Positions 27,015 through 36,034 of a stretch of 64,000 nt of DNA are shown piece after piece. The stretch lies in NCBI GenBank assembly GCA_003665935.1, contig QPLR01000003.1, forward strand, positions 434,001 through 498,000, given 5' to 3'. The first letter of the stretch is position 1. Each line of letters starts with the position of its first letter. The DNA comes from Halobellus sp. Atlit-31R. Lineage in GTDB: Archaea > Halobacteriota > Halobacteria > Halobacteriales > Haloferacaceae. The notes under the pieces are model-generated. The model searched no databases, was not told the origin of the DNA, and worked only from the letters and a program-made list of their open reading frames with translations. Position numbers and translations under genes: made by a program.

Positions 27015-27932
27015 ATGACTTCCGCGCCAGAGATCGTCCGGAACGCCCTCGAAAGTTCGACGACGCAGCGCGAGCAGAGGGAAGGCCGAGTCGACACTGG
27101 CCGTCTAGCCCGGTTCTTCGGCGCTCTGGTCGCGCTCGTACTCGGCGTCGTCGCCGTGGCGTACGTAGCGGACGTTCGACTGGTCGCGATCGCGCCGTTG
27201 TATATGTTCACCCCCGCTGTCGCCGCCGCGGCGACAGTGTTCACGACGGACGTCTCGGCTCGGGAGGTCGGCGTCCGCGTGGGTCGGCTCCGTTGGCACG
27301 GACTCGCCGCGGTCTCGGTCCTCGTGCTCGTGGGCGCGGCTCTGGCGCTCTCGATCGCCGCACCCGGAATCGCACTCGACCCCGACGCGAACCCGACGCC
27401 GGGGATTCCGCTCCCGGCCGGGCCGCTCGGGGTCGTCGCACTCGTAGCACTGACGCTCGGACTCGGCGCGACGGTCAACGCCGTCTTCGCGTTCGGCGAG
27501 GAGTTCGGGTGGCGCGGCTACCTCCTGTGGGAGCTCGCACCCCTCGGCTTTTGGCGCGCGAGTGCCGTCGTCGGCGTCTGCTGGGGTCTCTGGCACGCGC
27601 CGATCGTTCTCGACGGCTACAACTACCCGTCGTTTCCGCTCGTCGGCGTCGTCGCGATGACGGCTGCGACGGTCGCTTTCGCGCCGCTGTACACGTACGT
27701 CGTCGTCCGTGCTCGCTCTGTCCTCGCCGCCGCGGTCTTCCACGGCGTGTTCAACGCGGCCGCCGGCAGTCTGCTCGTCTACACGGAGTCGTCGGATCCG
27801 GTGCGCGCGGAGTTGGTGGCCAGTCCCGTCGGTCTCGCCGGAATCGTCGCGTTCGGGCTGGCGACTGCGCTCGTCGCCGCGCGGGGAGTGCCGGCGCTGA
27901 CGCGCCGCAGTCTCGGCGCTGTCGAGGACTGA
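27015..27932 (+). CDS. CPBP-family intramembrane protease
   Basis: About 305 residues with eight hydrophobic segments. All three family motifs are intact: EEFGWRG (EExxxR), WGLWHAP (FxxxH type) and HGVFNAA (HxxxN). Unlike the copy at 12.3 kb, motif 1 keeps its arginine, so this one is likely active. ATG 27015 is preferred; a GTG directly before it is equally possible. Substrates of haloarchaeal members are unknown. It is divergent from the zinc-ribbon pair with a short AT-rich intergenic gap. Confidence 0.85.
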   Translation: MTSAPEIVRNALESSTTQREQREGRVDTGRLARFFGALVALVLGVVAVAYVADVRLVAIAPLYMFTPAVAAAATVFTTDVSAREVGVRVGRLRWHGLAAVSVLVLVGAALALSIAAPGIALDPDANPTPGIPLPAGPLGVVALVALTLGLGATVNAVFAFGEEFGWRGYLLWELAPLGFWRASAVVGVCWGLWHAPIVLDGYNYPSFPLVGVVAMTAATVAFAPLYTYVVVRARSVLAAAVFHGVFNAAAGSLLVYTESSDPVRAELVASPVGLAGIVAFGLATALVAARGVPALTRRSLGAVED

Positions 27933-28003
27933 CTTCGCAACACTCATATGGAGCCGCGGGCTACGAACGGGCACACAGTCGGCGAACGGCGTCGACGGAT
28001 TGC

Positions 28004-28076
28004 AGTCCCATAGGGTAGTGGCCAATCCTGAAGCCTTCTGGGGGCTTCGACCCAGGTTCGAATCCTGGTGGGACTA
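28004..28076 (+). tRNA. tRNA-Gln (anticodon CTG)
   Basis: Acceptor arms AGTCCCA and TGGGACT pair perfectly. The anticodon stem AAGCC/GGCTT encloses a seven-base loop TTCTGGG with anticodon CTG, and the T arm CCAGG/CCTGG encloses TTCGAAT. The discriminator is A and CCA is not encoded. No intron is needed to fold it. No duplicated 3' end or integrase gene nearby marks it as a used integration site. Confidence 0.95.
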
Positions 28077-28175
28077 CTCACCTTCTTTCGGATCGACGGC
28101 CGGAGCCCGGAGCCGTCCGACCGCTTCGAGGCCCACGGGAAGGAACGCAGAACAGCCCCGGAGGCTACGGAAAAC

Positions 28176-28199
28176 TTTTCCAGTCGAAACGGAGGGGTC
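28176..28199 (+). other. ORB-like element between tRNA-Gln and cgi121
   Basis: TTTTCCAGTCGAAACGGAG followed by GGGTC matches the origin box layout at every conserved position except the extended G tract. It is an isolated copy in a non-coding gap of 140 bp; no AT-rich tract or initiator gene is next to it. Confidence 0.45.
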
Positions 28200-28216
28200 G
28201 AGGACGGTTCACGCCG

Positions 28217-28711
28217 TCACTTTTCGACCACGAGCAGTGCCACGCGCTCGAGTACGAGCCGTTCGACGTCGCCGTCGACGACGTCCAGTTCGGCGTCGCT
28301 CACGTCGTAGAACTCCCGCACGCGCTCTGAGTCGTATTCGCCGAGCGTCGGCGCTACCGCGTCGAGCACGCGCGAACGGATCGTCGCTGCCGCGTCGGCC
28401 TCGTCACCGCCGTCGACGAGGACGACGACGCGGTTTTCACCCGGCGAGACGCCGAGTTCGAGGGCCTCGGTGATCTGCCGGCGGCCGGCCGCGTAGAGGA
28501 GGATCTCGACTGCGCGGTCGCGAGCGACGTTCTCACCGCGGTCGATGGCCCGATCAGCCAGTTCGACGGCGCGTTCGAGGTGACGCTCGCTCGCGACGTA
28601 CCGGGCGTCGAAAGCCTGAACCGTCGCGCCCGTCGCCGCCGAAATCTCACCGATCTCGGCGACGAACGCGTCGACGTCGGCCACGTCGACCGTCCCCTCG
28701 AGGAGTTTCAC
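28217..28711 (-). CDS. KEOPS complex subunit Cgi121
   Basis: 164 residues. Similarity to archaeal Cgi121 is in [61 protein letters not shown] and the C-terminal acidic segment. In KEOPS it binds the tRNA CCA end and activates the Bud32 kinase for t6A37 formation. Its start overlaps the end of hel308 by four bases, a linkage seen widely in euryarchaea. Confidence 0.85.
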   Translation of the reverse strand: MKLLEGTVDVADVDAFVAEIGEISAATGATVQAFDARYVASERHLERAVELADRAIDRGENVARDRAVEILLYAAGRRQITEALELGVSPGENRVVVLVDGGDEADAAATIRSRVLDAVAPTLGEYDSERVREFYDVSDAELDVVDGDVERLVLERVALLVVEK

Positions 28712-31323
28712 CCGAAATCACCCAGGCTGGCCTGCTCCTCCGGGTCGGCCTCGTCGCCGGCGGGGCGGTTCCGATCGGCGGAGTGAGCTCTCTTCGCGCC
28801 CGCTGCGCCCTCCGCAGCGCTGTCGTCGCCCCGGCTCGCGACGTCGTCCATCGAGGGGTCCTCGCGGCCGACGTTCTCCAGAATCCGTTCGGCGGTCTTC
28901 TTGCGCCCGCGGAGTGCGCGGAGGACCGTCGACTTCTTCGCCTCACGGAGGTCCGCCCGCGTCTCGATGCCCGCCTCGTAGAGCCGCCGGGCGCGCTTGC
29001 GACCGACGTTGCGGATCCCGGCGAGGGTCAGCAGTTCGTCGCGGACGCCGTACTCGACGCGCTTCTTCGCCTCGCGGACGGGGACGGCCGAGAGCCCGAG
29101 TTCGCCCGCGAGCTGCTCGGCCGCCCCGAGGAGCCACTCGGCGGTCTCGACCTTCCCACGGATGTCGCCGGGGCCGACGCCGTAGCGCTCTGTGATCCGG
29201 TCCTCGTCGACCTCGGTGGCCCAGTCTTCGAGCAGCGAGGCCGTCTTCAGCGCCGAGAGCCACTCCTCGAAGCGGACGTCCTCGTACTCGGAGGGCGTGC
29301 GTCCGAGCAGTTCGGCCTCGCGCTCGTAGCAGACCTCGGTGAACGTCTCGCGGTCCCCGGACTTGAGGTAGAGCTGGTACATATCCGGCGTCCGCGAGGC
29401 GAGGTGGAAGAGCCCGAGCGCGGTCGGGTAGGTGGGGTCGTCTGTCGCGTCGTCGGCTTCGGTGTCGGTCGCGTCGTCGCCGGTCTCGCCCGCGCCGGCC
29501 CCGTCAGAGCCGTCGGCGTCGTCGCCGGTCGCCGACGTCGACGCCATCTCGCTGGCGCGCTGGAAGCCGGCGGACTCCGGGTCCGTTCTCGTCTGTGTCC
29601 CGTCTGCGGCGGGGTCGCGGGCGGGAGTCGCGTCCGCAGCGTTCGCGCCCGCGGCGTCCCGGAGCGTGCGAACCATCTCCTCGCGGTGCGCCTCGGCCCA
29701 CTCCAGACCGTCGACGATCTCGGCGGCGGTCATCGGGTCGAGATACAGTCTAGAGACGGTGTGACCGACGCTCGTCGCCGTGAGCGTCCCGTCGTCGCGC
29801 TCGATGAAGTCGTTGCGTTCGAGATACGCGAGCACGCCGTCGGTGACCGTCTCCAGCCGCCCGGAGTCGTCGGCCTGCGTCGCGTACAGCGTCTGATCCA
29901 GGAATTCGAGGAGTTCGTCGCGGGTGTGTGCGAACCCGGAGGCGACAGTGGCGAGGACGTGCGTGCGGAGCGCCGGCTCCGCAGCCAGTTTGGAGTGGAC
30001 CGGCTCGGGGTCGGCCCAGATGTACCGCTCGAACAGTTCGTCGCGCGTGTCGGAGTTCTTCGCGAGGAGGACGGCCTCTCCGTACGGGTCGAGTCCCGGT
30101 CGCCCGGCGCGGCCCATCATCTGATGCACTTCGAGCACGTCGAGCGGCTTCATCCCGCCGTAGTCGCCGTCGTAGCGCCGCCAGTCGCGGACGATCACCC
30201 GGCGGCTCGGCGTGTTGACCCCCGCAGCGAGCGTCGGCGTCGCCGAGACGGACTTGACGAGTCGGTCGCGGAAGGCCTCCTCGACGAGCGAGCGGTGGTC
30301 GGACGCGAGGCCGGCGTGGTGAAACGCCGCACCCTTCGCGACGCAGTCGGCCAGCGTGTCGCTCGTTTCGGCGTCGGAGACGTCTCGGATCTCGGCGGCC
30401 AGTTCCGCGAGCCGACCGCGTTCGTCACTGTCGAGGTGGTCGGCAGTGACGTCGCGGAGCCGCTTCGCGGACGCCTCGGCGTTCCGGCGGGAGTTCACGA
30501 ACACGAGCGAGGAGCCCTGGTCGCCGTCGTCGTCGCCCGCGAGCGCGTCGTCGACGAGCGCCGCGGTCGGGCGACCGCCGGACGCCACCGGGACCTCCCG
30601 CTGGCTCCCGTCGTCGAACGTGACCGCGTTGCCGTAGTGGACCCCCATCCGCAGATCGATCGGACGCCACGTCGACTCGACGAGTTCGGCGTCGAGCCAG
30701 TCGGCGACGACGTCGGCGTTGCCGACTGTCGCCGAGAGGGCGACGACCTGCAGGCCGGGGTTGAGCGTCCGTAGTTTGCCGAGTGTCACTTCCAGTGTCG
30801 GGCCGCGGTGCGCGTCGTCGACGAGGTGGACCTCGTCGGCGACGACGCAGGTCAGGTCGTCGATCCACGCCGCGCCGTTTCGGACGAGCGAGTCGACTTT
30901 CTCGGAGGTCGCGACGACGATGTCGCGGGAGGCGAGCCACTCGCCGTCGGAGTCGTAGTTGCCAGTCGAGACGCCGACGTCGAAGCCGTACTCCTCCCAG
31001 CGCTCGAACTCCGCCTTCTTCTCTGTGGCGAGCGCGCGGAGCGGGACTATGTAGAGCGCTTTGCCGCCGGAAGAGCCACTCGGCGGTTCTTCGGGGCGAT
31101 TCGGGCGCGGCTCGAAAGCGCCGCGCGCGACGCTCGACAGCATCGCCAACTCGGCGACGAGCGTCTTGCCCGACGCGGTCGGTACGGACGCGACGAGGCT
31201 GTCGCCGCGAGTGACGCCCGCCTCGACGGCCGCGACCTGCGGAGGGTAGAGTTCCTCGATTCCCTCCTCGCGCAGGTGGGACGCGACCCCGTCGGGGAGT
31301 TCGGGCACCTCCTCCGGTTGCAT
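28708..31323 (-). CDS. hel308: Hel308-type superfamily 2 DNA helicase
   Basis: 871 residues. Walker A PTASGKT (48-54), DEVH (163-166), VALSATV, an intact second RecA domain ending in [18 protein letters not shown], a winged helix, the ratchet domain, and a C-terminal helix-hairpin-helix ([22 protein letters not shown]). It unwinds lagging-strand forks 3' to 5'. It is longer than most Hel308 proteins because of an acidic insert of about 70 residues (around [12 protein letters not shown] to [10 protein letters not shown]) in the C-terminal half. It is first in the operon with cgi121. Confidence 0.93.
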   Translation of the reverse strand: MQPEEVPELPDGVASHLREEGIEELYPPQVAAVEAGVTRGDSLVASVPTASGKTLVAELAMLSSVARGAFEPRPNRPEEPPSGSSGGKALYIVPLRALATEKKAEFERWEEYGFDVGVSTGNYDSDGEWLASRDIVVATSEKVDSLVRNGAAWIDDLTCVVADEVHLVDDAHRGPTLEVTLGKLRTLNPGLQVVALSATVGNADVVADWLDAELVESTWRPIDLRMGVHYGNAVTFDDGSQREVPVASGGRPTAALVDDALAGDDDGDQGSSLVFVNSRRNAEASAKRLRDVTADHLDSDERGRLAELAAEIRDVSDAETSDTLADCVAKGAAFHHAGLASDHRSLVEEAFRDRLVKSVSATPTLAAGVNTPSRRVIVRDWRRYDGDYGGMKPLDVLEVHQMMGRAGRPGLDPYGEAVLLAKNSDTRDELFERYIWADPEPVHSKLAAEPALRTHVLATVASGFAHTRDELLEFLDQTLYATQADDSGRLETVTDGVLAYLERNDFIERDDGTLTATSVGHTVSRLYLDPMTAAEIVDGLEWAEAHREEMVRTLRDAAGANAADATPARDPAADGTQTRTDPESAGFQRASEMASTSATGDDADGSDGAGAGETGDDATDTEADDATDDPTYPTALGLFHLASRTPDMYQLYLKSGDRETFTEVCYEREAELLGRTPSEYEDVRFEEWLSALKTASLLEDWATEVDEDRITERYGVGPGDIRGKVETAEWLLGAAEQLAGELGLSAVPVREAKKRVEYGVRDELLTLAGIRNVGRKRARRLYEAGIETRADLREAKKSTVLRALRGRKKTAERILENVGREDPSMDDVASRGDDSAAEGAAGAKRAHSADRNRPAGDEADPEEQASLGDFG

Positions 31324-31458
31324 TAGGCCAAGTTACGCCGGCCTCCGGTTTAAACCGTCGGAGATGTGGCGTGCGTGACGGGGCCCGTTGCGAGTCCGGC
31401 GCTGTCGCGACCGCACCGACGCCGCCAACGATATGATCCCTGTCGTCGAACGCGATGT

Positions 31459-31701
31459 ATGAAGATCCGCTACGATCGCGAGACGTGTATCGGGATGTTC
31501 CAGTGTGTCGACGAGTGGGACGCCTTCGAGAAGAACCTCGACGACGGGAAAGCCGACCTCGACGGCGCGACCGAGGTCGAAGAGCAGATCTTCGAGGTCG
31601 AGGTCCCCGAAGACGCAGAACTCGATGCGGAGTTCGCTGCGCGAGTGTGTCCCGTGGACGCGATCGAACTGTACGACGACGACGGCGAACAGGTCGTCTA
31701 G
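31459..31701 (+). CDS. Small ferredoxin, probably three-cysteine (3Fe-4S) type
   Basis: 80 residues from MKIRYDRETCIGMFQC. The cluster motif reads Cys10-x2-Met13-x2-Cys16, with the distal Cys in RVCPVDAIEL. The middle cysteine of the usual CxxCxxC is therefore Met, which predicts a 3Fe-4S cluster or a labile fourth site. A stretch of about 45 residues between the two halves is acidic and contains EEQIFEVEVPEDAELD. It is an electron carrier of unknown partner. An in-frame start 31 codons upstream is not conserved-looking. Confidence 0.8.
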   Translation: MKIRYDRETCIGMFQCVDEWDAFEKNLDDGKADLDGATEVEEQIFEVEVPEDAELDAEFAARVCPVDAIELYDDDGEQVV

Positions 31702-31746
31702 CGCGTCGTCGGGCGCCGGTCCGAGAACGCGGTAACCGGTCGCATA

Positions 31747-31763
31747 CTCTATCAGTGATAGAG
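31747..31763. promoter_or_regulatory. 17-bp perfect palindrome resembling the tet operator
   Basis: CTCTATCAGTGATAGAG is two perfect 8-bp arms around one G. The core TCTATCA-n-TGATAGA is the tetO recognition core. It ends about 13 bp before a TATA-like element (ATTATATAGG, 31777-31786) that faces a 58-codon gene at 31819. A TetR-family or other dimeric regulator is inferred; none is encoded next to it. Confidence 0.6.
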
Positions 31764-31818
31764 AGTCAGCATAATGATTATATAGGTCCGTGAAGAGTTT
31801 ATCGGCCGAGGGAAAAGT

Positions 31819-31995
31819 ATGAGCCACCAACGCCGCGGTCAGAACCTCTCGGAGTGGGCAGAGTTGATCGGAGCCTCGCTGCCGGACTCCGTCGAGGACC
31901 TCGAAGACGCGGGCGCCTCAGAGGCCTATTCGGGAGTGGAGGCCTTCGACGCGCTCGGGTCGGAGTTCGGCGCAGACCTCGAGCGGAACCGATGA
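31819..31995 (+). CDS. 58-residue protein, unknown function
   Basis: ATG-to-TGA frame MSHQRRGQNLSEWAELIG, then acidic DSVEDLEDAG and ending FGADLERNR. It is preceded at proper spacing by a TATA-like ATTATATAGG and a tetO-like palindrome, which is the main argument that it is real. It is soluble and acidic, with no motif recognised. It lies between the ferredoxin and hef genes on the same strand. Confidence 0.6.
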   Translation: MSHQRRGQNLSEWAELIGASLPDSVEDLEDAGASEAYSGVEAFDALGSEFGADLERNR

Positions 31996-32124
31996 ATCGA
32001 TTCCTGGCGGTCGCGACTCTCGCGTCAGCGACGTCGCTGCCCGACGGCTGTACGCGCTGTCTTTCGGTTTCACCTTCACCGCGACCGCCGAACGCTTAAC
32101 AGCGAAGCCGCCCAATCGGGCGTG

Positions 32125-34758
32125 ATGGCGGCCACCGACGACCCCGCGTACGTTGACCACTCGCTCCTGAGTCCCGAGTTCATCGAGCGGCGACGGTATC
32201 AGATGCAGCTCGCGGTCGCCGCGCGCGAGTCACACACGCTCGTCTGTCTCCCGACCGGGCTGGGGAAGACCACGGTGAGCCTTCTGGTGACGGCCGAGCG
32301 ACTCGACGCCGTCGGCGGGAAGGCGCTGTTTCTCGCGCCGACGAAGCCGCTGGTCCAGCAGCACGCGGAGTTCTACCGCGAGGCGCTTTCGATCCCCGAC
32401 GAGGAGGTCGTCGTCTTCACCGGCGAGATCCGGCCGGAGGACAGAGCCGAGCGGTGGGACGGCGCGCGGATCGTCGTCGCGACGCCGCAGGTCGTCGAGA
32501 ACGACCTCGTCGGCAGTCGCATCTCGCTCGCGGACGTCACTCACCTCACGTTCGACGAGTGCCACCGCGCGAGCGGCGACTACGCGTACGTCTACATCGC
32601 GGAGCGATACCACGACGACGCCGAGCGGCCGCTCGTGACCGGAATGAGCGCCTCGCCCGGCGGCGACAAGGAGGCGATCCTGAACGTGTGTCAGAACCTC
32701 GGGATCAGCGAGGTGGAGGTGATGACCGAAGACGACGCCGACGTCGACGAGTACACTCACGACACCTCCGTCGAGTGGGAGCGGATCCAGTTGCCCGACG
32801 ACATCCTGCAGATCCGGGACGCGCTGAACGAGGTGATCAAGGATCGCCTTCAGAAGCTGAAGTCCCTCGGTGTGACAAACACCACCCAGCCCGACGTCTC
32901 CCAGAAGCAGTTGAACCGGATGCGCGGCAAGCTTCAGGAGTTGATGAACGCCGACAAGTCGGAGGGCTACAAGGGGATGTCGACGCACGCGGAGGTGATG
33001 AAGCTCCGGCGCGCGGTCGAACTCGTCGAGACACAGTCGGTCGAGTCCGTCCGGCGGTACTTCGAGCGCCAGCGGAACGCCGCGCGCTCGTCGGGGGCGT
33101 CGAAGGCGAGCCAGCGGCTCGTCGCCGAGCCAAAAGTGCGGGAGGCGATGCGCCTCGCGGAGTCGTTCGACGGCACGCACCCGAAGTTCTCGCGGGCGCG
33201 GATTCTCCTCGCGCAGACGCTCGGCATCGAAGAGGGCGAGCGCGTCATCGTCTTCACCGAGTCGCGCGACACCGCCGAGGCGCTGACGGAGTTCCTCGGC
33301 GCGTCGTTCGACGTCCGTCGGTTCGTCGGGCAGGGCGACAAGGAGAGTTCGGACGGAATGACGCAGAGGCAACAGCAGGAGACGCTCGACGACTTTCGCG
33401 CGGGCGAGTTCGAGGTGCTCGTCTCGACGTCAGTCGCCGAGGAGGGGCTCGACGTGCCCGAGGTCGATCTGGTGCTCTTCTTCGAGCCCGTGCCGACGGC
33501 CATCCGCTCGATCCAGCGGAAGGGGCGGACCGGCCGGCAGGCCGAGGGGCGCGTCGTCGTTCTGCTCGCCGAGGACACCCGCGACGAGGCGTACTTCTGG
33601 ATCTCCCGTCGCCGCGAGAAGGAGATGGAGTCGGAGCTGCGGGAGCTGAAGGGGTTCGCCGGCGACATCGAGTCAGAACTCACCGCGCCGCAGCAGGGGC
33701 TCGAAGCGTACGACGGCACAGAGGCCGGCCGGGGTGAGGCGAGCGGGGAGAGCGTGGCCGACGCAGAGCGCGGCGGTGGCGCAACCGACGGAGCGGACGC
33801 GAGTGGCGACGCGACTACTGGGGCGGACGCGAAGGGCGGCGCGCAGTCGGCTCCCCAGTCGAAGGGACAGGCCGGCCTCACCGACTTCGGACCGACGGAC
33901 GAGGAGATAGAGCGCGCGCGGGGCGACGGGATCGCAGCGACGAGTAGCGGGGAGCCAGCTAAAGACGAAGAGCAGGCAGCCGACGAGGAGCAGGCAGCCG
34001 ACGAGGAGCAGGCAGCCGACGAGGAGCAGGCAGCCGACGAAGAGCAAGCAACCGACAAAGAGCAGGCAGCCGAGGCGGGCGTCGTCGCCACCGCGGAGGG
34101 AAACGACGAGGAGACCGAGATCGTCGTCGACCAGCGGGAACTCGACGCCGCGATCGCGAAGGACCTCTCGAAGCGCGAGAACGTCCGCACGCGGCTGGAG
34201 ACGCTCGCCGTCGGCGACTACGTGCTCTCCGACCGCGTTGCCGTCGAGCGGAAGTCGATCGCGGACTTTCTGGACACGCTTCTCGGCGGTGACCGGTCCC
34301 TGTTCGAGCAGATCGGCGACCTCGCTCGCGCGTATGCGCGCCCGGTGTTGGTTGTCGAAGGCGAGGGGCTCTACGAGGAACGGAACGTCCACCCCGGCGC
34401 GATCCGGGGCGCACTCGCCTCGCTCGCGGTCGACTTCGACGTGAGTGTCCTCCAGACACGCGACGAAGACGACACCGCCGAACTGCTCTTAACGATCGCC
34501 GAGCGCGAACAGGGTGAACGCGAGCGGACGGTGAGCGTCCACGGCGGCAAGAGCGCGAAGACGCTGGCCGAACAGCAGGAGTACGTCGTCTCCGCGATCG
34601 CCGACATCGGCCCCGTGACCGCGCAGTCGCTCCTGCAGGAGTTCGGTACCGTCGAGGCCGTGATGACCGCGCGGAAGGACGATCTCACCGAGGTCAGCGG
34701 CGTCGGCGACGTGACCGCCGAGCGCATTCGGGAAGTCGTCGGCAGCGACTACGAGTAG
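32125..34758 (+). CDS. hef: Hef: FANCM/XPF-type helicase-nuclease
   Basis: 877 residues. N-terminal SF2 helicase: PTGLGKT (43-49), DECHRASGDYAYV (about 144), TGMSASPGG, then EGLDVPEVDLVLFFEPVPTAIRSIQRKGRTGRQ. A long acidic linker (about 540-670) includes six copies of a DEEQAA-type hexapeptide. C-terminal XPF nuclease: VVDQRELD and VERKSIADF (ERK-x3-D at about 703), then a tandem helix-hairpin-helix (LLQEFGTVEAVM, VSGVGDVTAERIREVV). It processes stalled forks. A GTG immediately before the ATG is an alternative start. Confidence 0.95.
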   Translation: MAATDDPAYVDHSLLSPEFIERRRYQMQLAVAARESHTLVCLPTGLGKTTVSLLVTAERLDAVGGKALFLAPTKPLVQQHAEFYREALSIPDEEVVVFTGEIRPEDRAERWDGARIVVATPQVVENDLVGSRISLADVTHLTFDECHRASGDYAYVYIAERYHDDAERPLVTGMSASPGGDKEAILNVCQNLGISEVEVMTEDDADVDEYTHDTSVEWERIQLPDDILQIRDALNEVIKDRLQKLKSLGVTNTTQPDVSQKQLNRMRGKLQELMNADKSEGYKGMSTHAEVMKLRRAVELVETQSVESVRRYFERQRNAARSSGASKASQRLVAEPKVREAMRLAESFDGTHPKFSRARILLAQTLGIEEGERVIVFTESRDTAEALTEFLGASFDVRRFVGQGDKESSDGMTQRQQQETLDDFRAGEFEVLVSTSVAEEGLDVPEVDLVLFFEPVPTAIRSIQRKGRTGRQAEGRVVVLLAEDTRDEAYFWISRRREKEMESELRELKGFAGDIESELTAPQQGLEAYDGTEAGRGEASGESVADAERGGGATDGADASGDATTGADAKGGAQSAPQSKGQAGLTDFGPTDEEIERARGDGIAATSSGEPAKDEEQAADEEQAADEEQAADEEQAADEEQATDKEQAAEAGVVATAEGNDEETEIVVDQRELDAAIAKDLSKRENVRTRLETLAVGDYVLSDRVAVERKSIADFLDTLLGGDRSLFEQIGDLARAYARPVLVVEGEGLYEERNVHPGAIRGALASLAVDFDVSVLQTRDEDDTAELLLTIAEREQGERERTVSVHGGKSAKTLAEQQEYVVSAIADIGPVTAQSLLQEFGTVEAVMTARKDDLTEVSGVGDVTAERIREVVGSDYE
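33964..34071 (+). repeat. 6 x 18-bp in-frame tandem repeat in the hef linker
   Basis: Six consecutive 18-bp units encode DEEQAA, with DEEQAT and DKEQAA as the last two. The middle copies are identical at DNA level, indicating recent expansion. They lie in the disordered segment joining helicase and nuclease halves, where length change is tolerated. Confidence 0.9.
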
Positions 34759-34787
34759 TCGGATCCAGAGGTCACGAGCAGACGGGT

Positions 34788-35855
34788 TCAGCCGTGGCCA
34801 GCGTCATCGTGGTGGTCAACGTCGGTGTCTCTGACGGTGTCGCCGAGGTCGGTACCCCCACCCTCGTCTCCCACGGAGTTCAGCTCCGTCGAGAGGAGCG
34901 CCGCGGACTCGACGAACAGACCGACGGCGAGCGGGCCGGCGACGACCCCGATCGGACCGATAGTGAGCACGCCGCCGAAGAAGCCGACGAAGTAGAGGCT
35001 TCCGGGGATGTCGGCCGTCTGTCGGGCGAGTCGCGGGCGGATGAGCACGTCCGGGAGCCACGCGACGACGAAGCCGCCGACGAGGAAGACCAGCGCCGCC
35101 CGGAGTAGTTCGCCGATCGCGACGTGGTAGGCCGCGAGGCCGGCGACGAGAACGCTCGGGCCGATGATCGGCACGAACTGGAGGACTGCCGCGACAGTCG
35201 ACAGCGTCACGACCGACTCGTAACCGAGCGCGAAGAACACCGGCAGCGCGAGGACGAACGTGCCGAGCGCCGTCGCCGCTTGAAGCACGTAGATCGCGAA
35301 GAGCGTCTCGCGCGCCCGCCGGTTCAGCGAGCGGGCGGCGTCGCGGTAGTCCGACGGTACGAGCGCGAGCGCGGCGCGTTGGGCGTCCTCGCCGTAGAAC
35401 AGGAGCGAGTAGATCAAAAATACGAAGAGCGTGAGCTTCACCAGCAGGACCGGCGCAGCCGTGGCAGCGCGTCGCGCCGCGCGCTCGACGAGCGAGACGA
35501 CGAGCGTCGCGATCGACTCCAGAGTGACAGTGTACTCGAAACCGAACGCCGAGAGGTCGACTTGTGCAGGCAGCAGCCCGATGAGGGCCACGAACGAGTC
35601 GAAGCGAAGGTAGGCGACGACCGCGAGCGGTACGAAGACGAGAAGCGCCATCACGAACGCACCGGCAGTCGCGCCACCGCTCGCGACGCGTCGGGACTGC
35701 CCGCGGGCGACGAGTTCGCGCCGGACCGGCCAGAGTAGGTACGCGACGGTGACCGCGAAGAAGACCGTGCTCAGGACCGACGCCAGCAGTGCGGCCGTGA
35801 TCGCGCCGGCGACGACGAAGAGCGCACCGAGCGCGTACCGTCGGTTTCGTGACAC
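34788..35855 (-). CDS. AI-2E (PerM) family permease
   Basis: About 355 residues from GTG (SRNRRYALGALFVVAG). It has the family layout: paired N-terminal helices, a hydrophilic stretch, then VPSDYRDAARSLNRRARETLFAIYVLQAATALGTF, QFVPIIGPSVLV, PDVLIRPRLARQTADIPGSLYFVGFFGGVLTIGPIGVVAGPLA. The C-terminal tail is acidic and His-rich (DVDHHDDAGHG). An in-frame GTG-to-ATG region 18 codons upstream is a weaker start. Family members export small molecules or ions; substrate unknown here. Confidence 0.85.
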   Translation of the reverse strand: MSRNRRYALGALFVVAGAITAALLASVLSTVFFAVTVAYLLWPVRRELVARGQSRRVASGGATAGAFVMALLVFVPLAVVAYLRFDSFVALIGLLPAQVDLSAFGFEYTVTLESIATLVVSLVERAARRAATAAPVLLVKLTLFVFLIYSLLFYGEDAQRAALALVPSDYRDAARSLNRRARETLFAIYVLQAATALGTFVLALPVFFALGYESVVTLSTVAAVLQFVPIIGPSVLVAGLAAYHVAIGELLRAALVFLVGGFVVAWLPDVLIRPRLARQTADIPGSLYFVGFFGGVLTIGPIGVVAGPLAVGLFVESAALLSTELNSVGDEGGGTDLGDTVRDTDVDHHDDAGHG

Positions 35856-35908
35856 GCTGACACGTCGCGCCGGAGCGGCAAGAGCGTTGCTCCGGTCGTA
35901 TGGGCACA

Positions 35909-35983
35909 CCGGTGGCCTGCGCTGTCAGGCGTCCCGGTGGCCCGCGTCGTCAGGCGCACCAGTGGACTGCCTCGTCGGACGCG
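35909..35983. repeat. 3 x 25-bp degenerate tandem repeat
   Basis: Units at 35909-35933, 35934-35958 and 35959-35983 share CCGGTGGCC-n-GCGTCGTCAGGCG with a few changes each. They fill the gap between the divergent AI-2E permease and thiamine-type ABC genes, upstream of the latter's promoter. Confidence 0.7.
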
Positions 35984-36004
35984 ATACCGGACGACTTCAC
36001 CACC

Positions 36005-36028
36005 GTTAATATCACTGAGTGTAATTAC
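36005..36028 (+). promoter_or_regulatory. Promoter with GTAATTAC palindrome before the ABC binding-protein gene
   Basis: A TATA-like GTTAATATC lies about 25-30 bp before the ATG at 36035, so the transcript is probably leaderless. The 8-bp palindrome GTAATTAC (36021-36028) lies between the TATA-like box and the start. No TPP-riboswitch-like secondary structure was found. Confidence 0.45.
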
Positions 36029-36034
36029 CCAGTA

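Noticed and set aside
28004-28216. Integrated element at tRNA-Gln
   Set aside because: No integrase, no duplicated tRNA 3' end and ordinary housekeeping genes on both sides.
35910-36034. TPP riboswitch before the thiamine-type importer
   Set aside because: No conserved thi-box sequence or fold could be found, and the transcript appears leaderless.
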